DNA of 64,000 nucleotides from Amycolatopsis coloradensis (GCF_001953865.1 NZ_MQUQ01000010.1:372177-436176), one strand, 5' to 3'. Shown: positions 35,288 through 44,512, counted from the stretch's first letter. Numbers and translations: made by a program. Notes: generated from the letters alone by a model not told the origin.

Positions 35288-35336
35288 CGTGAAGGCCTCC
35301 TTTCTCGCGCCTAGCGCGAGAAAGGAGGCCTTCACG
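35288..35336. terminator. Palindrome with 23-bp arms before the Esx-like genes
   Basis: Arms 35288-35310 and 35314-35336 (core GTGAAGGCCTCCTTTCTCGC), loop CTA, as in 9571-9627. It lies 37 bases past the stop of the leftward Esx-like gene, so each converging transcript has its own hairpin. Confidence 0.78.
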
Positions 35337-35373
35337 GACCCAGAGTCAGGTCTCACACGAGACCCGGGGCACC

Positions 35374-35685
35374 TCAGCCCCAGGATTCCAGACGGTTGAT
35401 CGAGCTCTTGCACGCGTTCTGCAGGCTGTGGGCACCATTGGTCACGGCGCCGTACATCCGGTCGTGACCGTCCCACTGCTCGTTGGCGAGCCGTTGGTTA
35501 CGACGGTCCGTGTCCACGACGGCCTGACCGTAGCTACCCTGCGCGTCGTATTGACTGAACCCCTGCGCGCGGTTCTGCACGGAATCGGTGTTGTCGCGTC
35601 CCTGCGACCCCGTCACCTTGGTCGCCTGCGCGGTGTCGAGGGTGTTACCCACGTAGCAGGTGACCCTCTCCCCGTCCATCGCCAT
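35374..35685 (-). CDS. Esx-like small protein with a displaced WDG motif
   Basis: A 103-residue helical protein rich in Gln, Asn, Asp and Ser, typical of ESX substrates. It contains WDG at about residue 71, whereas WXG100 proteins have the motif near 40-45. A second helix (YGAVTNGAHSLQNACKSSIN) follows. ATG at 35685, six bases after the preceding gene, with GGAAGG upstream. Paired with 35692-35994, as EsxA/EsxB pairs are, and divergent from eccC. A heterodimeric substrate pair is the best guess. Confidence 0.72.
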   Translation of the reverse strand: MAMDGERVTCYVGNTLDTAQATKVTGSQGRDNTDSVQNRAQGFSQYDAQGSYGQAVVDTDRRNQRLANEQWDGHDRMYGAVTNGAHSLQNACKSSINRLESWG

Positions 35686-35691
35686 TTTTGC

Positions 35692-35994
35692 CTACCTTCC
35701 GTAGTCGAATCCGCCCGCTGCCTCCGCGTCGGAGGAGGCGTGCACCTGCAGGCCGTAGTGGATCCCGTCGGCGGTTTCCCCGTAGTTGACGCCCACCTTG
35801 GTGACCTTCTCGCCGAGAAGGCCGTAGGCGTCGTTGGCCGCGATGTTCATCCGGCCACTGTTCTGCGCGATCATGGCCGAGGTGGTGCCGTTCAGGTGCT
35901 GCTGGCCGTCCTGGATCTGGGTGACGGTGTCGTTCATGAACGTGACGTGCTTTTGACCCGCCATCAAATTGAGATCGACTTCTGGATACGACAT
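35692..35994 (-). CDS. Esx-like small protein lacking Trp
   Basis: A 100-residue helical protein of WXG100 size. A first helix (LNLMAGQKHVTFMNDTVTQI) is followed by a turn where WXG would be expected, which here reads NSG, and a second helix. There is no Trp in the protein. The ATG at 35994 has an excellent ribosome binding site (AAAGGAG). First gene of a two-gene operon with 35374-35685. Probably the second partner of a divergent Esx pair; secretion is an inference from length, order and closeness to eccC. Confidence 0.75.
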   Translation of the reverse strand: MSYPEVDLNLMAGQKHVTFMNDTVTQIQDGQQHLNGTTSAMIAQNSGRMNIAANDAYGLLGEKVTKVGVNYGETADGIHYGLQVHASSDAEAAGGFDYGR

Positions 35995-36134
35995 GAAACT
36001 CCTTTCCGTTCGCCGGGTTGACGATCCCCGTCCTTCTCAGCCGAAGTTAGATCGTCCGGCGCCCGTACTCGGCCGACCGGCATCTTCCTGCCATCGTCGC
36101 CGTCACGACCGCGCGGTCGCGGACGATTCCGGGT

Positions 36135-39100
36135 ATGTCGACAGTCGTGGTGAAGAGGCCGGCCCGCCGATCGGCTCCGGAGATGCCGGCCGGTGAGCTG
36201 CTTTTGCAGCCACCGCCGGAGATCCCGCCACCCCCGGGCAGGCAGTGGACGCAGATCCTCATGGTGCTGCCGATGGTGGCCATGATGGGGGCGATGCTGC
36301 TGATGTACTCCGGTTCGATAGGCGGGTCCAGCCGGTTCGTCGTCTACGGCCTGATGGGCGTCGGCATGCTCGGCATGGTCGCCATGGGTTTCCTGCAGGG
36401 CGGCGGCCCGAGTAAACGGGAAATGGGTTACGCCAGGCGGAAGTACCTGCGTCATCTGTCCCAGCACAGGCTGCGGCTGCGCCGTTCGGCCCGCAAGCAG
36501 CGCTCGGCGATGGAGTACCTGCACCCGGATCCCGCCTCGCTGTGGTCACTCGCCGCCAGTTACCGGCTTTGGGAGCGGCGCAAGGAAGACCCCGATTTCG
36601 CCGTCGCCCGCCTCGGGCGGGGTCCGCAGCGGCCCGCGCTCACCGTGGTCGCTCCCGACACCAAACCGCTCGAGGAACTCGAGCCGTTGTCCGCCTTGGC
36701 GTTGCGCCGGTTCGTCACCACCTACGCCACGCTCGGCGGCCTGCCGATCGCCATCGCCGTCAACGGTTTCAGCCGGATCTACGTACGGGGCGACCGCGAC
36801 CGCGCGCTGGGTCTGCTGCGCGCGATGCTGGCCCAGTTGGCCACCCTGCAGTCCCCGGATGATCTGCGTATCGCGGTGTGTGTCGGCGAGGATCGCCGCG
36901 CCGACTGGGAATGGGTCAAGTGGCTGCCGCACGCCCTGCACCCGGAGCGCACCGACGCGCTCGGCCCGCTGCGCCTGGTCGCCGCGACCATTCCCGCACT
37001 GGAGTCGGTGCTCGAGGAGGAGCTGACCAGGCGGCCGAGGTTCGACCCGGAGGTCGGAACCCGCCTGCCCGGTCCGCATCTGGTGGTGGTGCTGGACGGC
37101 GGCGCGGTCGCGGGCTCCGACCACCTGATGACCGGCGGTGGCGTCGAAGGCGTGACCGTGGTCGATCTGAGCACTGTGCCGCCAAGGGCTTTCGACCGGA
37201 CAGGCGTGCTTCTCGACGTCGACTCGGACGGCGACCTGATCAGCGAGACCGCCGACGGCGCCGTGCCGCTCGGTCATGCCGATCTGCTCGGCGCGGTGGC
37301 CGCCGAAGGCCTCGCCAGGCAGCTCGCCCCGTTGCGGCTGACCGCCGGCCTGCGCGGCGACGCGCCGATGAGCAGCGAACTCGGCCTCGCCGAGCTGCTG
37401 GAACTGGGCGATCCCTATGAATTCGATCCGGACGACACCTGGGTGCCCCGGCCCAACCGGGACCGGCTCCGGATCAAGCTGGGCATCAAGGAGGACGGGA
37501 CGCCGATCGAGATCGACCTGAAGGAATCCGCCCAGGACGGGATGGGCCCGCACGGCCTGCTGATCGGCGCGACCGGATCGGGGAAATCGGAGCTGCTGCG
37601 CACGCTCGTCCTGGCGCTGGCGGCCACTCATCCGCCGAGTTCGCTGAACTTCGCCCTGGTCGACTTCAAGGGCGGCGCCACCTTCACCAGGCTGGACAAT
37701 CTCCCGCACACCAGTGCCGTGATCACGAACCTCGCGGACGAGCTGCACCTGGTCGACCGGATGACGGACGCGATCAACGGTGAGCTGATCCGACGGCAGG
37801 AATTGCTTCGTGCGGCCGGGAACTTCTCGTCCCTGCGTGATTACGAGAAGGCGAGGGCGGCGGGTGCGCCGTTGCCGGAAGTGCCCACCCTGCTGGTGAT
37901 CTGCGACGAGTTCTCGGAACTGCTCTCCGCCAAACCCGACTTCATCGACATGTTCGTCCAGATCGGCCGCGTCGGCCGATCGCTCGGTGTGCATCTGCTC
38001 CTCGCCTCCCAGCGACTGGACGAGGGCAGACTGCGTGGTCTCGAAGCACACCTGTCCTACCGGATCGGGCTGCGCACGTTCTCCGATATGGACAGTCGTG
38101 CCGTGCTCGGCGTGCCCGACGCGTTCAAACTGCCGAGGGCGCCGGGCCACGGCTTCCTCAAGGTCGGCACCGAACCGATGGACCGCTTCCGTTCGGCGTA
38201 CGTGTCCGGCGTGTACCAGCGTGCCACCGGCACCGGCGTGCCCGCGGCTTCCGCCGAGGCGTTCGCGTTGCACGAGTACACCACCGCCTACCTCGCACCG
38301 GATCTCGACGATCCGGGTGAGGAGCCCGCGGGGGAGGACGACGCGGACTCCGCCGCCGGTGAGACCCTGCTGGACATCCTGGTCGACAGGCTGGCGGGAC
38401 GGGGAACCCCGGCGCATCAGGTATGGCTGCCGCCGCTGGACGAGTCACCGACCCTGGATCAGGTGCTTCCCCCGCTGGTCATCCATCCGCGGCGCGGGGT
38501 GACCCCCAATTCGGCCGAGATGGCGGGTGCGCTCCGCCCGGTGCTCGGCATCGTAGACCGGCCTTACGAGCAGCGTCGCGACCCTTTGGCGCTGGATCTG
38601 TCCGGCGGCGCCGGACATGTACTGGTGCTCGGAGGTCCCCGTTCCGGCAAGAGCACGACGTTGCGGACGATCGTCATCAGCCTCGCGCTCACGCACACGC
38701 CGAGGGAAACGACGTTCTACTGCCTCGATTTCGGCGGTGGCGTGCTCGCCTCGATCGCCGGCCTGCCGCATGTCGGCGGGGTCTCCGGCCGCCTCGACAC
38801 GGGCGCGGTCCGCCGCACCGTCGCCGAAGTGGCGACGCTGCTCGCACAGCGGGAGCGGCTTTTCGCCGAGCACCGGATCGACGGGATGGCCACCTACCGC
38901 AAACTGCGGGCGGAGGGCCGATTCACCGAGGATCTCCACGGCGACGTCTTCCTCGTCATCGACGGCTGGCTCACCTTGCGCAACGAGTTCATGGATCTCG
39001 AGGAGGTCGTCAACGACATCGCCGGACGTGGCCTCGCCTTCGGTGTCCACGTCGTGGCGGGCGCCACCCGCGCCTTCGATCTGCGGATGAACGTCAGGGA

Positions 39101-40106
39101 CCTGTTCGTCAGCACGCTGGAGCTGAAGATCGGCGACCCGATCGATTCGGTCATCGACCGGCGTGCCGCGATGAGCGTGCCGCCGGACTCGCCGGGACGG
39201 GGTGTCGCGATGACCGGGCACCAGATGCTGGTGTCGCTGCCGCGGGTGGACGGAGTGTCCGGCACCGAAGATCTGCCCGCCGGGGTGGCCACGCTGGTCG
39301 ACGCGGTCAAGAAGGCGTGGCCGGGGGAGCCCGCGCCTTCGGTCCGGTTGCTGCCGACGGTCCTGCCTTACCCGGAACTGCCCGCCACCGACGAGCCCGC
39401 CGGGCCGGACGCCGGATTTGCCGTCGGCATCCACGAACGCGACCTCAGCCCCCTTCGCCTCGACTTCGCCGACGACCCGCATTTCCTGGTACTGGCGGAT
39501 ATCCGCACCGGCAAGACCAACTTCCTGCGGGTGCTCGCCAAGCGGATTTGCCAGGCGTACACACCGGAAGAGGCGCAGATCGTCCTCATCGACCACCGCA
39601 GGGGGCTGCTCGGCGAGGTCGGCGACGAGCACCTGATCGGCATCGGTGCCAACGACACGCACAGCACCGAACTGCTGACCCGGGTGGCCGAGCTGCTCAC
39701 CTCCCGCCTGCCGGGACCGGACGTGACCACCGAACAGCTGCGGAACCGCGGCTGGTGGACCGGACCGGAGATCTTCGTGCTCGTCGACGACTACGACATG
39801 GTGGCCACCCACAAGGATCACCCGCTGTTCGCCCTTTTCCCGTTGATCGCACAGGCTTCGGACATCGGCCTGCACGTCGTGCTCGCCCGCCGCAGCGGCG
39901 GCGCGGGTCTCGGTCTCGGCGAGCCGTTCCTTGCCAGGCTGCGAGACGTCGGCGCGTCCGGGCTGATGATGTCCGGCGACCGGGACGAGGGCCCGCTGCT
40001 CGGCGGAATGCGTCCTCAGGTACTGCCGCCCGGCCGCGGCTGGCTCGTCGACCGGCGTGGCGGCAAGAGTCTGGCGCAGATCGCCTGGCTGCCGCCGAAG
40101 GAGTGA
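36135..40106 (+). CDS. eccC: Type VII secretion ATPase EccC (three FtsK/SpoIIIE domains)
   Basis: A 1323-residue motor of the ESX system, undivided (mycobacterial ESX-1 splits it into Ca and Cb). Two membrane helices (about 40-58 and 66-88) follow a Pro-rich start. Domain 1 has Walker A GATGSGKSE (about 480) and Walker B VICDEFSEL. Domain 2 has GGPRSGKST (about 838) and FLVIDGW. Domain 3 has ADIRTGKTN (about 1126), where the first Gly of the loop is Ala, and FVLVDDYD. The last two domains bind substrate signals in known systems. Starts at ATG 36135, divergent from the Esx-like pair across 140 bp. Confidence 0.95.
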   Translation: MSTVVVKRPARRSAPEMPAGELLLQPPPEIPPPPGRQWTQILMVLPMVAMMGAMLLMYSGSIGGSSRFVVYGLMGVGMLGMVAMGFLQGGGPSKREMGYARRKYLRHLSQHRLRLRRSARKQRSAMEYLHPDPASLWSLAASYRLWERRKEDPDFAVARLGRGPQRPALTVVAPDTKPLEELEPLSALALRRFVTTYATLGGLPIAIAVNGFSRIYVRGDRDRALGLLRAMLAQLATLQSPDDLRIAVCVGEDRRADWEWVKWLPHALHPERTDALGPLRLVAATIPALESVLEEELTRRPRFDPEVGTRLPGPHLVVVLDGGAVAGSDHLMTGGGVEGVTVVDLSTVPPRAFDRTGVLLDVDSDGDLISETADGAVPLGHADLLGAVAAEGLARQLAPLRLTAGLRGDAPMSSELGLAELLELGDPYEFDPDDTWVPRPNRDRLRIKLGIKEDGTPIEIDLKESAQDGMGPHGLLIGATGSGKSELLRTLVLALAATHPPSSLNFALVDFKGGATFTRLDNLPHTSAVITNLADELHLVDRMTDAINGELIRRQELLRAAGNFSSLRDYEKARAAGAPLPEVPTLLVICDEFSELLSAKPDFIDMFVQIGRVGRSLGVHLLLASQRLDEGRLRGLEAHLSYRIGLRTFSDMDSRAVLGVPDAFKLPRAPGHGFLKVGTEPMDRFRSAYVSGVYQRATGTGVPAASAEAFALHEYTTAYLAPDLDDPGEEPAGEDDADSAAGETLLDILVDRLAGRGTPAHQVWLPPLDESPTLDQVLPPLVIHPRRGVTPNSAEMAGALRPVLGIVDRPYEQRRDPLALDLSGGAGHVLVLGGPRSGKSTTLRTIVISLALTHTPRETTFYCLDFGGGVLASIAGLPHVGGVSGRLDTGAVRRTVAEVATLLAQRERLFAEHRIDGMATYRKLRAEGRFTEDLHGDVFLVIDGWLTLRNEFMDLEEVVNDIAGRGLAFGVHVVAGATRAFDLRMNVRDLFVSTLELKIGDPIDSVIDRRAAMSVPPDSPGRGVAMTGHQMLVSLPRVDGVSGTEDLPAGVATLVDAVKKAWPGEPAPSVRLLPTVLPYPELPATDEPAGPDAGFAVGIHERDLSPLRLDFADDPHFLVLADIRTGKTNFLRVLAKRICQAYTPEEAQIVLIDHRRGLLGEVGDEHLIGIGANDTHSTELLTRVAELLTSRLPGPDVTTEQLRNRGWWTGPEIFVLVDDYDMVATHKDHPLFALFPLIAQASDIGLHVVLARRSGGAGLGLGEPFLARLRDVGASGLMMSGDRDEGPLLGGMRPQVLPPGRGWLVDRRGGKSLAQIAWLPPKE

Positions 40107-40197
40107 CCCGGCGCGTGGCCGCTTCCTGTCGCGCCCCGCCTGCCACCCCGACGGCGTGGTTGTCTTCACCAGAGGAAAGAGAAACGAGGAGCGGGAC

Positions 40198-40581
40198 ATG
40201 GGATCCGGTGAAACCGTCGACGGCGACACCGCGGTGATGATTCAAGCCGCGCGGAGTTTCCACAACATCGTGCAGGACCGCCCGTCGCTGATGGACCGCG
40301 CGGTCGACCCCGCGTGCGGCAACGGCCTCAGCGAATGCGGACCGCTGGTGCAGGCCGATGCCTCCGCGACCAAGGCGCTGCAGACCTTCGTCATGAATGT
40401 CAGGTACGGCATCGCGGCGTACGGGGCGTTCGCCCAGCGTTCCGGAATCGCCTACCGCGACGCGGACGAAGGCGCCGCGGCGGGAATCCTCAAGAACTGG
40501 CACGACGACAAGGGGGCAGGGCTGCGGGACGACACGGCGGCACTCCCACCGGCGGCGCCCGACCCGGCGCAGCCGAAGTAG
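40198..40581 (+). CDS. Small EspC/Esx-type protein
   Basis: A 127-residue helical protein with a well-placed GAGGAG before the ATG at 40198. Two helices are separated by a loop with two Cys (ACGNGLSECG), then YGIAAYGAFAQRSGIAYRDA, a YxxxD-like signal (YRDADE) near residue 88 of the kind that targets proteins to ESX machines, and a Pro-rich tail. No signal peptide. First of four closely spaced genes downstream of eccC that look like substrates or their partners. Confidence 0.72.
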   Translation: MGSGETVDGDTAVMIQAARSFHNIVQDRPSLMDRAVDPACGNGLSECGPLVQADASATKALQTFVMNVRYGIAAYGAFAQRSGIAYRDADEGAAAGILKNWHDDKGAGLRDDTAALPPAAPDPAQPK

Positions 40582-40591
40582 GGGAGCCGAC

Positions 40592-42085
40592 ATGGGTGGA
40601 GGCCTGGAGGATCTCTTCGGGGACGCGCGCACTTACACCGTGCTCAGTCTCAGGGCACAGCACGACAAGATCTCGGCCGAACTCCCGCACATCCCGAGGC
40701 TGCACGCGGCGGCCGACATGTGGGTCGAGGCGGCCACCTGGATCGCGGACAAGACGGTTTCCTTCAACCAGCAGGTGGAAAACCTCGTCTCGAACTGGCC
40801 GGACCAGGCGGGGGACACGTTCCGCGCACTGGCGAAACGGGACATCGACACCCTGCGCTCATGGGTGCAGACGCCGGACGCCCAGATCCCCGTGACGAAC
40901 GAGGTCCCCCTGCTCCTGCCGTTGCCGAGTACGGTCCAGCAGAGCCGTCCCTCGTACGGCATCACGATGTCCAATGTGGCCGTTCGGCTGCGCGAGCTGG
41001 CCGACGACATCAAGCGGACGTTCGACTACGTGGACACCCTCAAGCGCGATTTCGATGTCTTGTTCAAAAGGCCAGGGGTCCAGGCCGAGGACAGGAAGGC
41101 CGTCGAGGACGACTACCGCTTGAAGGCGGGCAGAGCGCTCGACAACCTCGGGAGTCACTATCGCGACGTGTCGGACAACGCGCTGCCCGACGCCAGGGGA
41201 CTGGCGTGGACCGGTCCGCGCAGCGACGTGGTCCCGAAACTGACGTCCGACTCGCCCGCGGGGGACGGCGCCAACCCCGGCGGGGGCGGGGATCCGAACG
41301 CCACCGGCGGAGACCCGGGAACGGCGAACCCCGGCGAAACCCCGAAACCGGCTGAAACACCGGAAAGTCCCGAGGAGCAGAAGCCGCTCACGCTGCAGGA
41401 GCAGCTGGATCTGGCGTCGCAGGGGCTCGACACCGCGGGCAAGGCTGTCGACCTCGCGGGGAAGGTGGCGGACCAGCTGCTCGGCTCGGGCTCGTCCGGC
41501 GCGCCGGACGTGCCGGATCCGGCCACCGTGCCGAACCCGTTGGAAGGCTGGAAGCCCGGAGATCTTCCCACGCTGAGCGGTGTCCCCGGCGCGGACAATC
41601 CGCTGGGATTGCCGAGCTTGGCGGGCCTCGACGGCGGGGGCGGACTCGGCGGTGGTCTCGGCGCGGGTGGAATCGGCGCGGGTGGCGCCGTTCCCTCGGC
41701 GCCGGGCACCGCGTCACCGATGGCGGGCGTGGCCGGTGCCGCGCTGCCGGGAACCGCCGCGGCGATGGGCGCGGCGGGGGGAACGACGGGTGGAACGGGC
41801 GGCAGCCCCGGGATGATGCCCCTGTATCCGCCGAACGGGGCAGGCGGACGGCAAGGCGGCGGTGACATCAGACCGGGGGCCGCCGAGCAGGTCAACGCGG
41901 TCCGCTCACGCAAACCCGACGGAAACCCGGGCGTGGCACTGCGAGGCAGGGCAGGCGCCGCGTCACGGCCGCCGGTCACCCGGCAGCGCCCGGCCGTCGA
42001 AAACGACGTCGTGGACGTGCTCGACGAAGACCTGTGGCAACTGAATCCGGCCACCGACCGGCCGACATACCGCACTGGATATTAG
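40592..42085 (+). CDS. WXG100-type protein with long Gly/Pro-rich C-terminal region
   Basis: A 497-residue protein. Residues 1-220 are helical with a WXG-like turn NWPDQAG (Trp69), then a Pro/Gly/Glu linker, a short helix, a very Gly-rich tract (about 345-420, GLGGGLGAGGIGAGG), and a C-terminal segment RPGAAE...GVALRGRAG that recurs in the gene at 42525-43739. Layout resembles PPE-like ESX substrates. ATG at 40592 after GGGGAG. The gene ends 12 bases before the next start. Function unknown. Confidence 0.78.
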   Translation: MGGGLEDLFGDARTYTVLSLRAQHDKISAELPHIPRLHAAADMWVEAATWIADKTVSFNQQVENLVSNWPDQAGDTFRALAKRDIDTLRSWVQTPDAQIPVTNEVPLLLPLPSTVQQSRPSYGITMSNVAVRLRELADDIKRTFDYVDTLKRDFDVLFKRPGVQAEDRKAVEDDYRLKAGRALDNLGSHYRDVSDNALPDARGLAWTGPRSDVVPKLTSDSPAGDGANPGGGGDPNATGGDPGTANPGETPKPAETPESPEEQKPLTLQEQLDLASQGLDTAGKAVDLAGKVADQLLGSGSSGAPDVPDPATVPNPLEGWKPGDLPTLSGVPGADNPLGLPSLAGLDGGGGLGGGLGAGGIGAGGAVPSAPGTASPMAGVAGAALPGTAAAMGAAGGTTGGTGGSPGMMPLYPPNGAGGRQGGGDIRPGAAEQVNAVRSRKPDGNPGVALRGRAGAASRPPVTRQRPAVENDVVDVLDEDLWQLNPATDRPTYRTGY

Positions 42086-42097
42086 AAGGAGGGGCAC

Positions 42098-42514
42098 ATG
42101 ACCGACGTCGTCGACGGCGACCCCGGTTCGATGTTCGCGTATTCCCAGCAGCTCAAGGCGCCACCCATACCGGGGTCCGTCGCCACCAGCACCGGCTCGC
42201 CGATGAATCTCGACGGGATGCTCGAAAGCGGGCTCTTGTCGGTGCTGGACAAGGCCGTCAGCGCCGAGATCTCGGCTTATCTGACCATGGTCACCAAGGA
42301 CATGGTCACCTACGGCGCGAAGGTCAAGGAAGCGGCCGCGACCTATTCACTCGCCGACATCACCAGCGCGCTCGATCTGGCCACCTCCGGGGTCAAGCTC
42401 GGCGAAAAGGTGATCGGCGTCGCCCAGCAGGTGGCCGGGGCCGCGGGTTCGCAGTCCGGCACACCGGATCCCACCGAGACCGTCGCGGGTGACCACTCGC
42501 GGCAGACGACCTGA
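42098..42514 (+). CDS. Small helical ESX-locus protein
   Basis: A 138-residue protein with a perfect ribosome binding site (AAGGAGG) before the ATG at 42098. A flexible start (GSMFAYSQQLKAPPIPGS) is followed by helices (ISAYLTMVTKDMVTYGAKVK) and a Thr-rich tail. It sits between two large WXG-type proteins, as PE genes sit beside PPE genes, so it may be their small partner. I see no family signature. Confidence 0.72.
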   Translation: MTDVVDGDPGSMFAYSQQLKAPPIPGSVATSTGSPMNLDGMLESGLLSVLDKAVSAEISAYLTMVTKDMVTYGAKVKEAAATYSLADITSALDLATSGVKLGEKVIGVAQQVAGAAGSQSGTPDPTETVAGDHSRQTT

Positions 42515-42524
42515 GGAGCCCCTC

Positions 42525-43739
42525 TTGTTCCCGTATGGCGTGCTTCCGATGGAGGTCATGGTCGGGTGCATCACGAACACACAGAAGTGCATCCCGGTGC
42601 TCATCGAGAAGTCGAAGATGTGGAAGGAGGCGCGGATCTGGGTCGAGGAGGCCAAGATCGAGTTGCAGACCCGCGCGAACAACCTGGCGCCTGACTGGAC
42701 CGACGAAGCGGGCAGGGCCTTCGAGGAGAAGACCAAGCAGTCACTGGCCGATCTGACCACGTGGGGTGCGCGGATCGACGACTCCAAGGTGTCCGAGACG
42801 CTGGCGTCGCTCGCCGCCGAGCTTCCCGGGGCGGAGGCGGTCGTGATGAGTCTTCACGGGGAGTACCTGCTCGCGCTGTCCAATCCCTTGACGGCCTTGG
42901 GGGCGATCGCCTTCCAGCAGCAGGCGGGGATGTGCCTGACCGCGTTGGGCACCCGCTTCGACACGGCCATGCTCACCATGTGCGCCGCGGCGGGAATCGC
43001 GAATCCGGCCGACCTCCTGCCCGGTTTCCCCCAGGTCACCGGTTCCGCGGCCGACGCGGTGAAGACGGCCGACGCCGCGGTGAACCTGCTCACCGAGGTG
43101 CAGAGCTTGACCGAGTCCTTCGGCGGCGGCGCCGGGAGCCCGGCAGGCACCTCCGGCCTTCTCGACGGCTGGACCGGTTCGGACCTGCCGTCGTCGGGGA
43201 ATCCGGGCACCTCGTCGGTGGGAAGCGGCCTGTCGCTGGCCGGGCTGGCGCCGAACACACCGGCTCCCGGCGCACTCGCGGGAGCCCCGTTGAGCGGCTT
43301 GTCCGGTGGTGGCCCGCCCTCGGCCGGAATGGGGTCGATGCCCTTCGGGACACTGGGCGCGGCCGGTGGGCTCGGCGGGACTCCGATGGCACCGCGGGCC
43401 GTCGGCACCGGAAAGCGCGTGGCGAGCCTGGCCTCCGACATCCAGCCGGGCGGGACGACGGGTTCGGCGAAGGCCGCCGGGGGCGGCATGATGCCGCCGT
43501 CGGCGATGCCGCAGCAAGGCGCGGCGGGGGCGGCCGGAACGGTGCGGCCGGGAGCGGCCGAACACACCCGGTCCGGCGATGACCAGAGGCCCGCCTTGGG
43601 CACGGACGGTGTGTCGGCGGCGTTGCGTGGCCGGGCCGTCGGCGGCGAGGGGAACGGTTTCACGATTCCCGGCCACCGGCGGGTCGCCGAGTCGGACACG
43701 GGCTCGCTACAGCTGCTCGACGACGAGACCGGGCAGTAG
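42525..43739 (+). CDS. WXG100-type protein, paralogue of the gene at 40592
   Basis: A 404-residue protein. The N-terminal helical hairpin has the turn PDWTDEAG (Trp58), then further helices to about 195, a Gly/Ser/Pro-rich region, and the C-terminal pattern RPGAAE, then DGVSAALRGRAVGG, shared with the 497-aa protein. I start at the TTG at 42525 because GAGGAG precedes it by six bases and it follows the previous stop; the open frame reaches back to an ATG at 42489, and another ATG lies at 42549. Probably an ESX substrate (inference). Confidence 0.75.
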   Translation: MFPYGVLPMEVMVGCITNTQKCIPVLIEKSKMWKEARIWVEEAKIELQTRANNLAPDWTDEAGRAFEEKTKQSLADLTTWGARIDDSKVSETLASLAAELPGAEAVVMSLHGEYLLALSNPLTALGAIAFQQQAGMCLTALGTRFDTAMLTMCAAAGIANPADLLPGFPQVTGSAADAVKTADAAVNLLTEVQSLTESFGGGAGSPAGTSGLLDGWTGSDLPSSGNPGTSSVGSGLSLAGLAPNTPAPGALAGAPLSGLSGGGPPSAGMGSMPFGTLGAAGGLGGTPMAPRAVGTGKRVASLASDIQPGGTTGSAKAAGGGMMPPSAMPQQGAAGAAGTVRPGAAEHTRSGDDQRPALGTDGVSAALRGRAVGGEGNGFTIPGHRRVAESDTGSLQLLDDETGQ

Positions 43740-43805
43740 CGTCCCCGCCCCTCTCGTCCCTGCGCGCTGGTCGCTTGAAGCCCGCTAAGGCCTCCTTCCC
43801 TGCGC

Positions 43806-43925
43806 TAGCGCGTAACTCGCGTGCTTGAACCCGAATCTCGCGTGCTTGAAGACGGAACTCACGAGTTACGGGCCCAAGCACGCGAGTTACGGGTTCAAGC
43901 ACGCGAGTTACGGGTTCAAGCACGA
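43806..43925. repeat. Direct and inverted repeats of a 20-base unit
   Basis: Between 43806 and 43925 the unit TAACTCGCGTGCTTGAACCC occurs, then its partial copy, then three reverse-complement copies (GGGTTCAAGCACGCGAGTTA type), so long hairpins can form. The 369-base gap 43740-44108 holds only this array and a remnant of the GAAGG/CCTTC repeat near 43790; I see no gene. It lies downstream of the WXG gene and upstream of a co-directional gene. Confidence 0.72.
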
Positions 43926-44108
43926 TTCTCCGTTGTTCAGGGCCGAGACCGGCGCGGCGATGCGGCGAGCGCCGGCCCGCGCCAACGCGAATCCCACTCG
44001 CGAACACCCGGCCCGAACTCGGCCGCTGCTCCATCCCGCGGGCTGAACCCGCCCCTGATGTGCCATGCTCGACAGCGCACGAGGCGGCGAAACCGAGAGG
44101 TGACGAGG

Positions 44109-44501
44109 GTGTCCATCTGGGCAGGCGTGATCAATTTCGTCCGGGCACGGTACGAAGTGCTCGAAGAACGGGGCGACTGGCTCCGATTCCGGGTCGACAC
44201 CGAAGACGGCCGCGGCCAGCAGGTCACCCTGCACCATCTCCCGGACCACGACGGACTGGAGTGGGTCGAGATCTCGTCCCCGGTCGGCTGGGCGGACAAG
44301 ATCGATCTGCGGCGCCTGCTCGAACTGGCGGGCGGCGATTCGGTCGGCGGCGCGGCGGTCGTGGACGGCGTCGCCCTGCTCAAGCACACGGTCCCGCTGG
44401 CCGACCTGAACCTCCAGAACGAGTTCGGGCATCCGCTGACGTCCCTCGTCACCCGCGCGGACGCCTTCGAACACGAGCTCACCCGAGCCGACGAGTTCTG
44501 A
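44109..44501 (+). CDS. Small YbjN/secretion-chaperone-like protein
   Basis: A 130-residue acidic cytosolic protein. The order of strands and helices (WAGVINFVRARYEVLEERGDWLRFRV at the start is split by a turn; then QVTLHHLPDHDGLEWVEIS; then DLRRLLELA; VDGVALLKHTVPL) resembles the YbjN/type III secretion chaperone fold. The GTG at 44109 is chosen because GAGAGG lies eight bases upstream; GTG at 44100 is an alternative. Last gene of the ESX locus and probably a chaperone for one of its substrates, an inference from fold-like pattern and place. Confidence 0.7.
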   Translation: MSIWAGVINFVRARYEVLEERGDWLRFRVDTEDGRGQQVTLHHLPDHDGLEWVEISSPVGWADKIDLRRLLELAGGDSVGGAAVVDGVALLKHTVPLADLNLQNEFGHPLTSLVTRADAFEHELTRADEF

Positions 44502-44512
44502 TAGGACGGTAG

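Noticed and set aside
43806..43925. CRISPR array
   Set aside because: Units occur in both orientations, spacers are absent or too short, and there are no cas genes.
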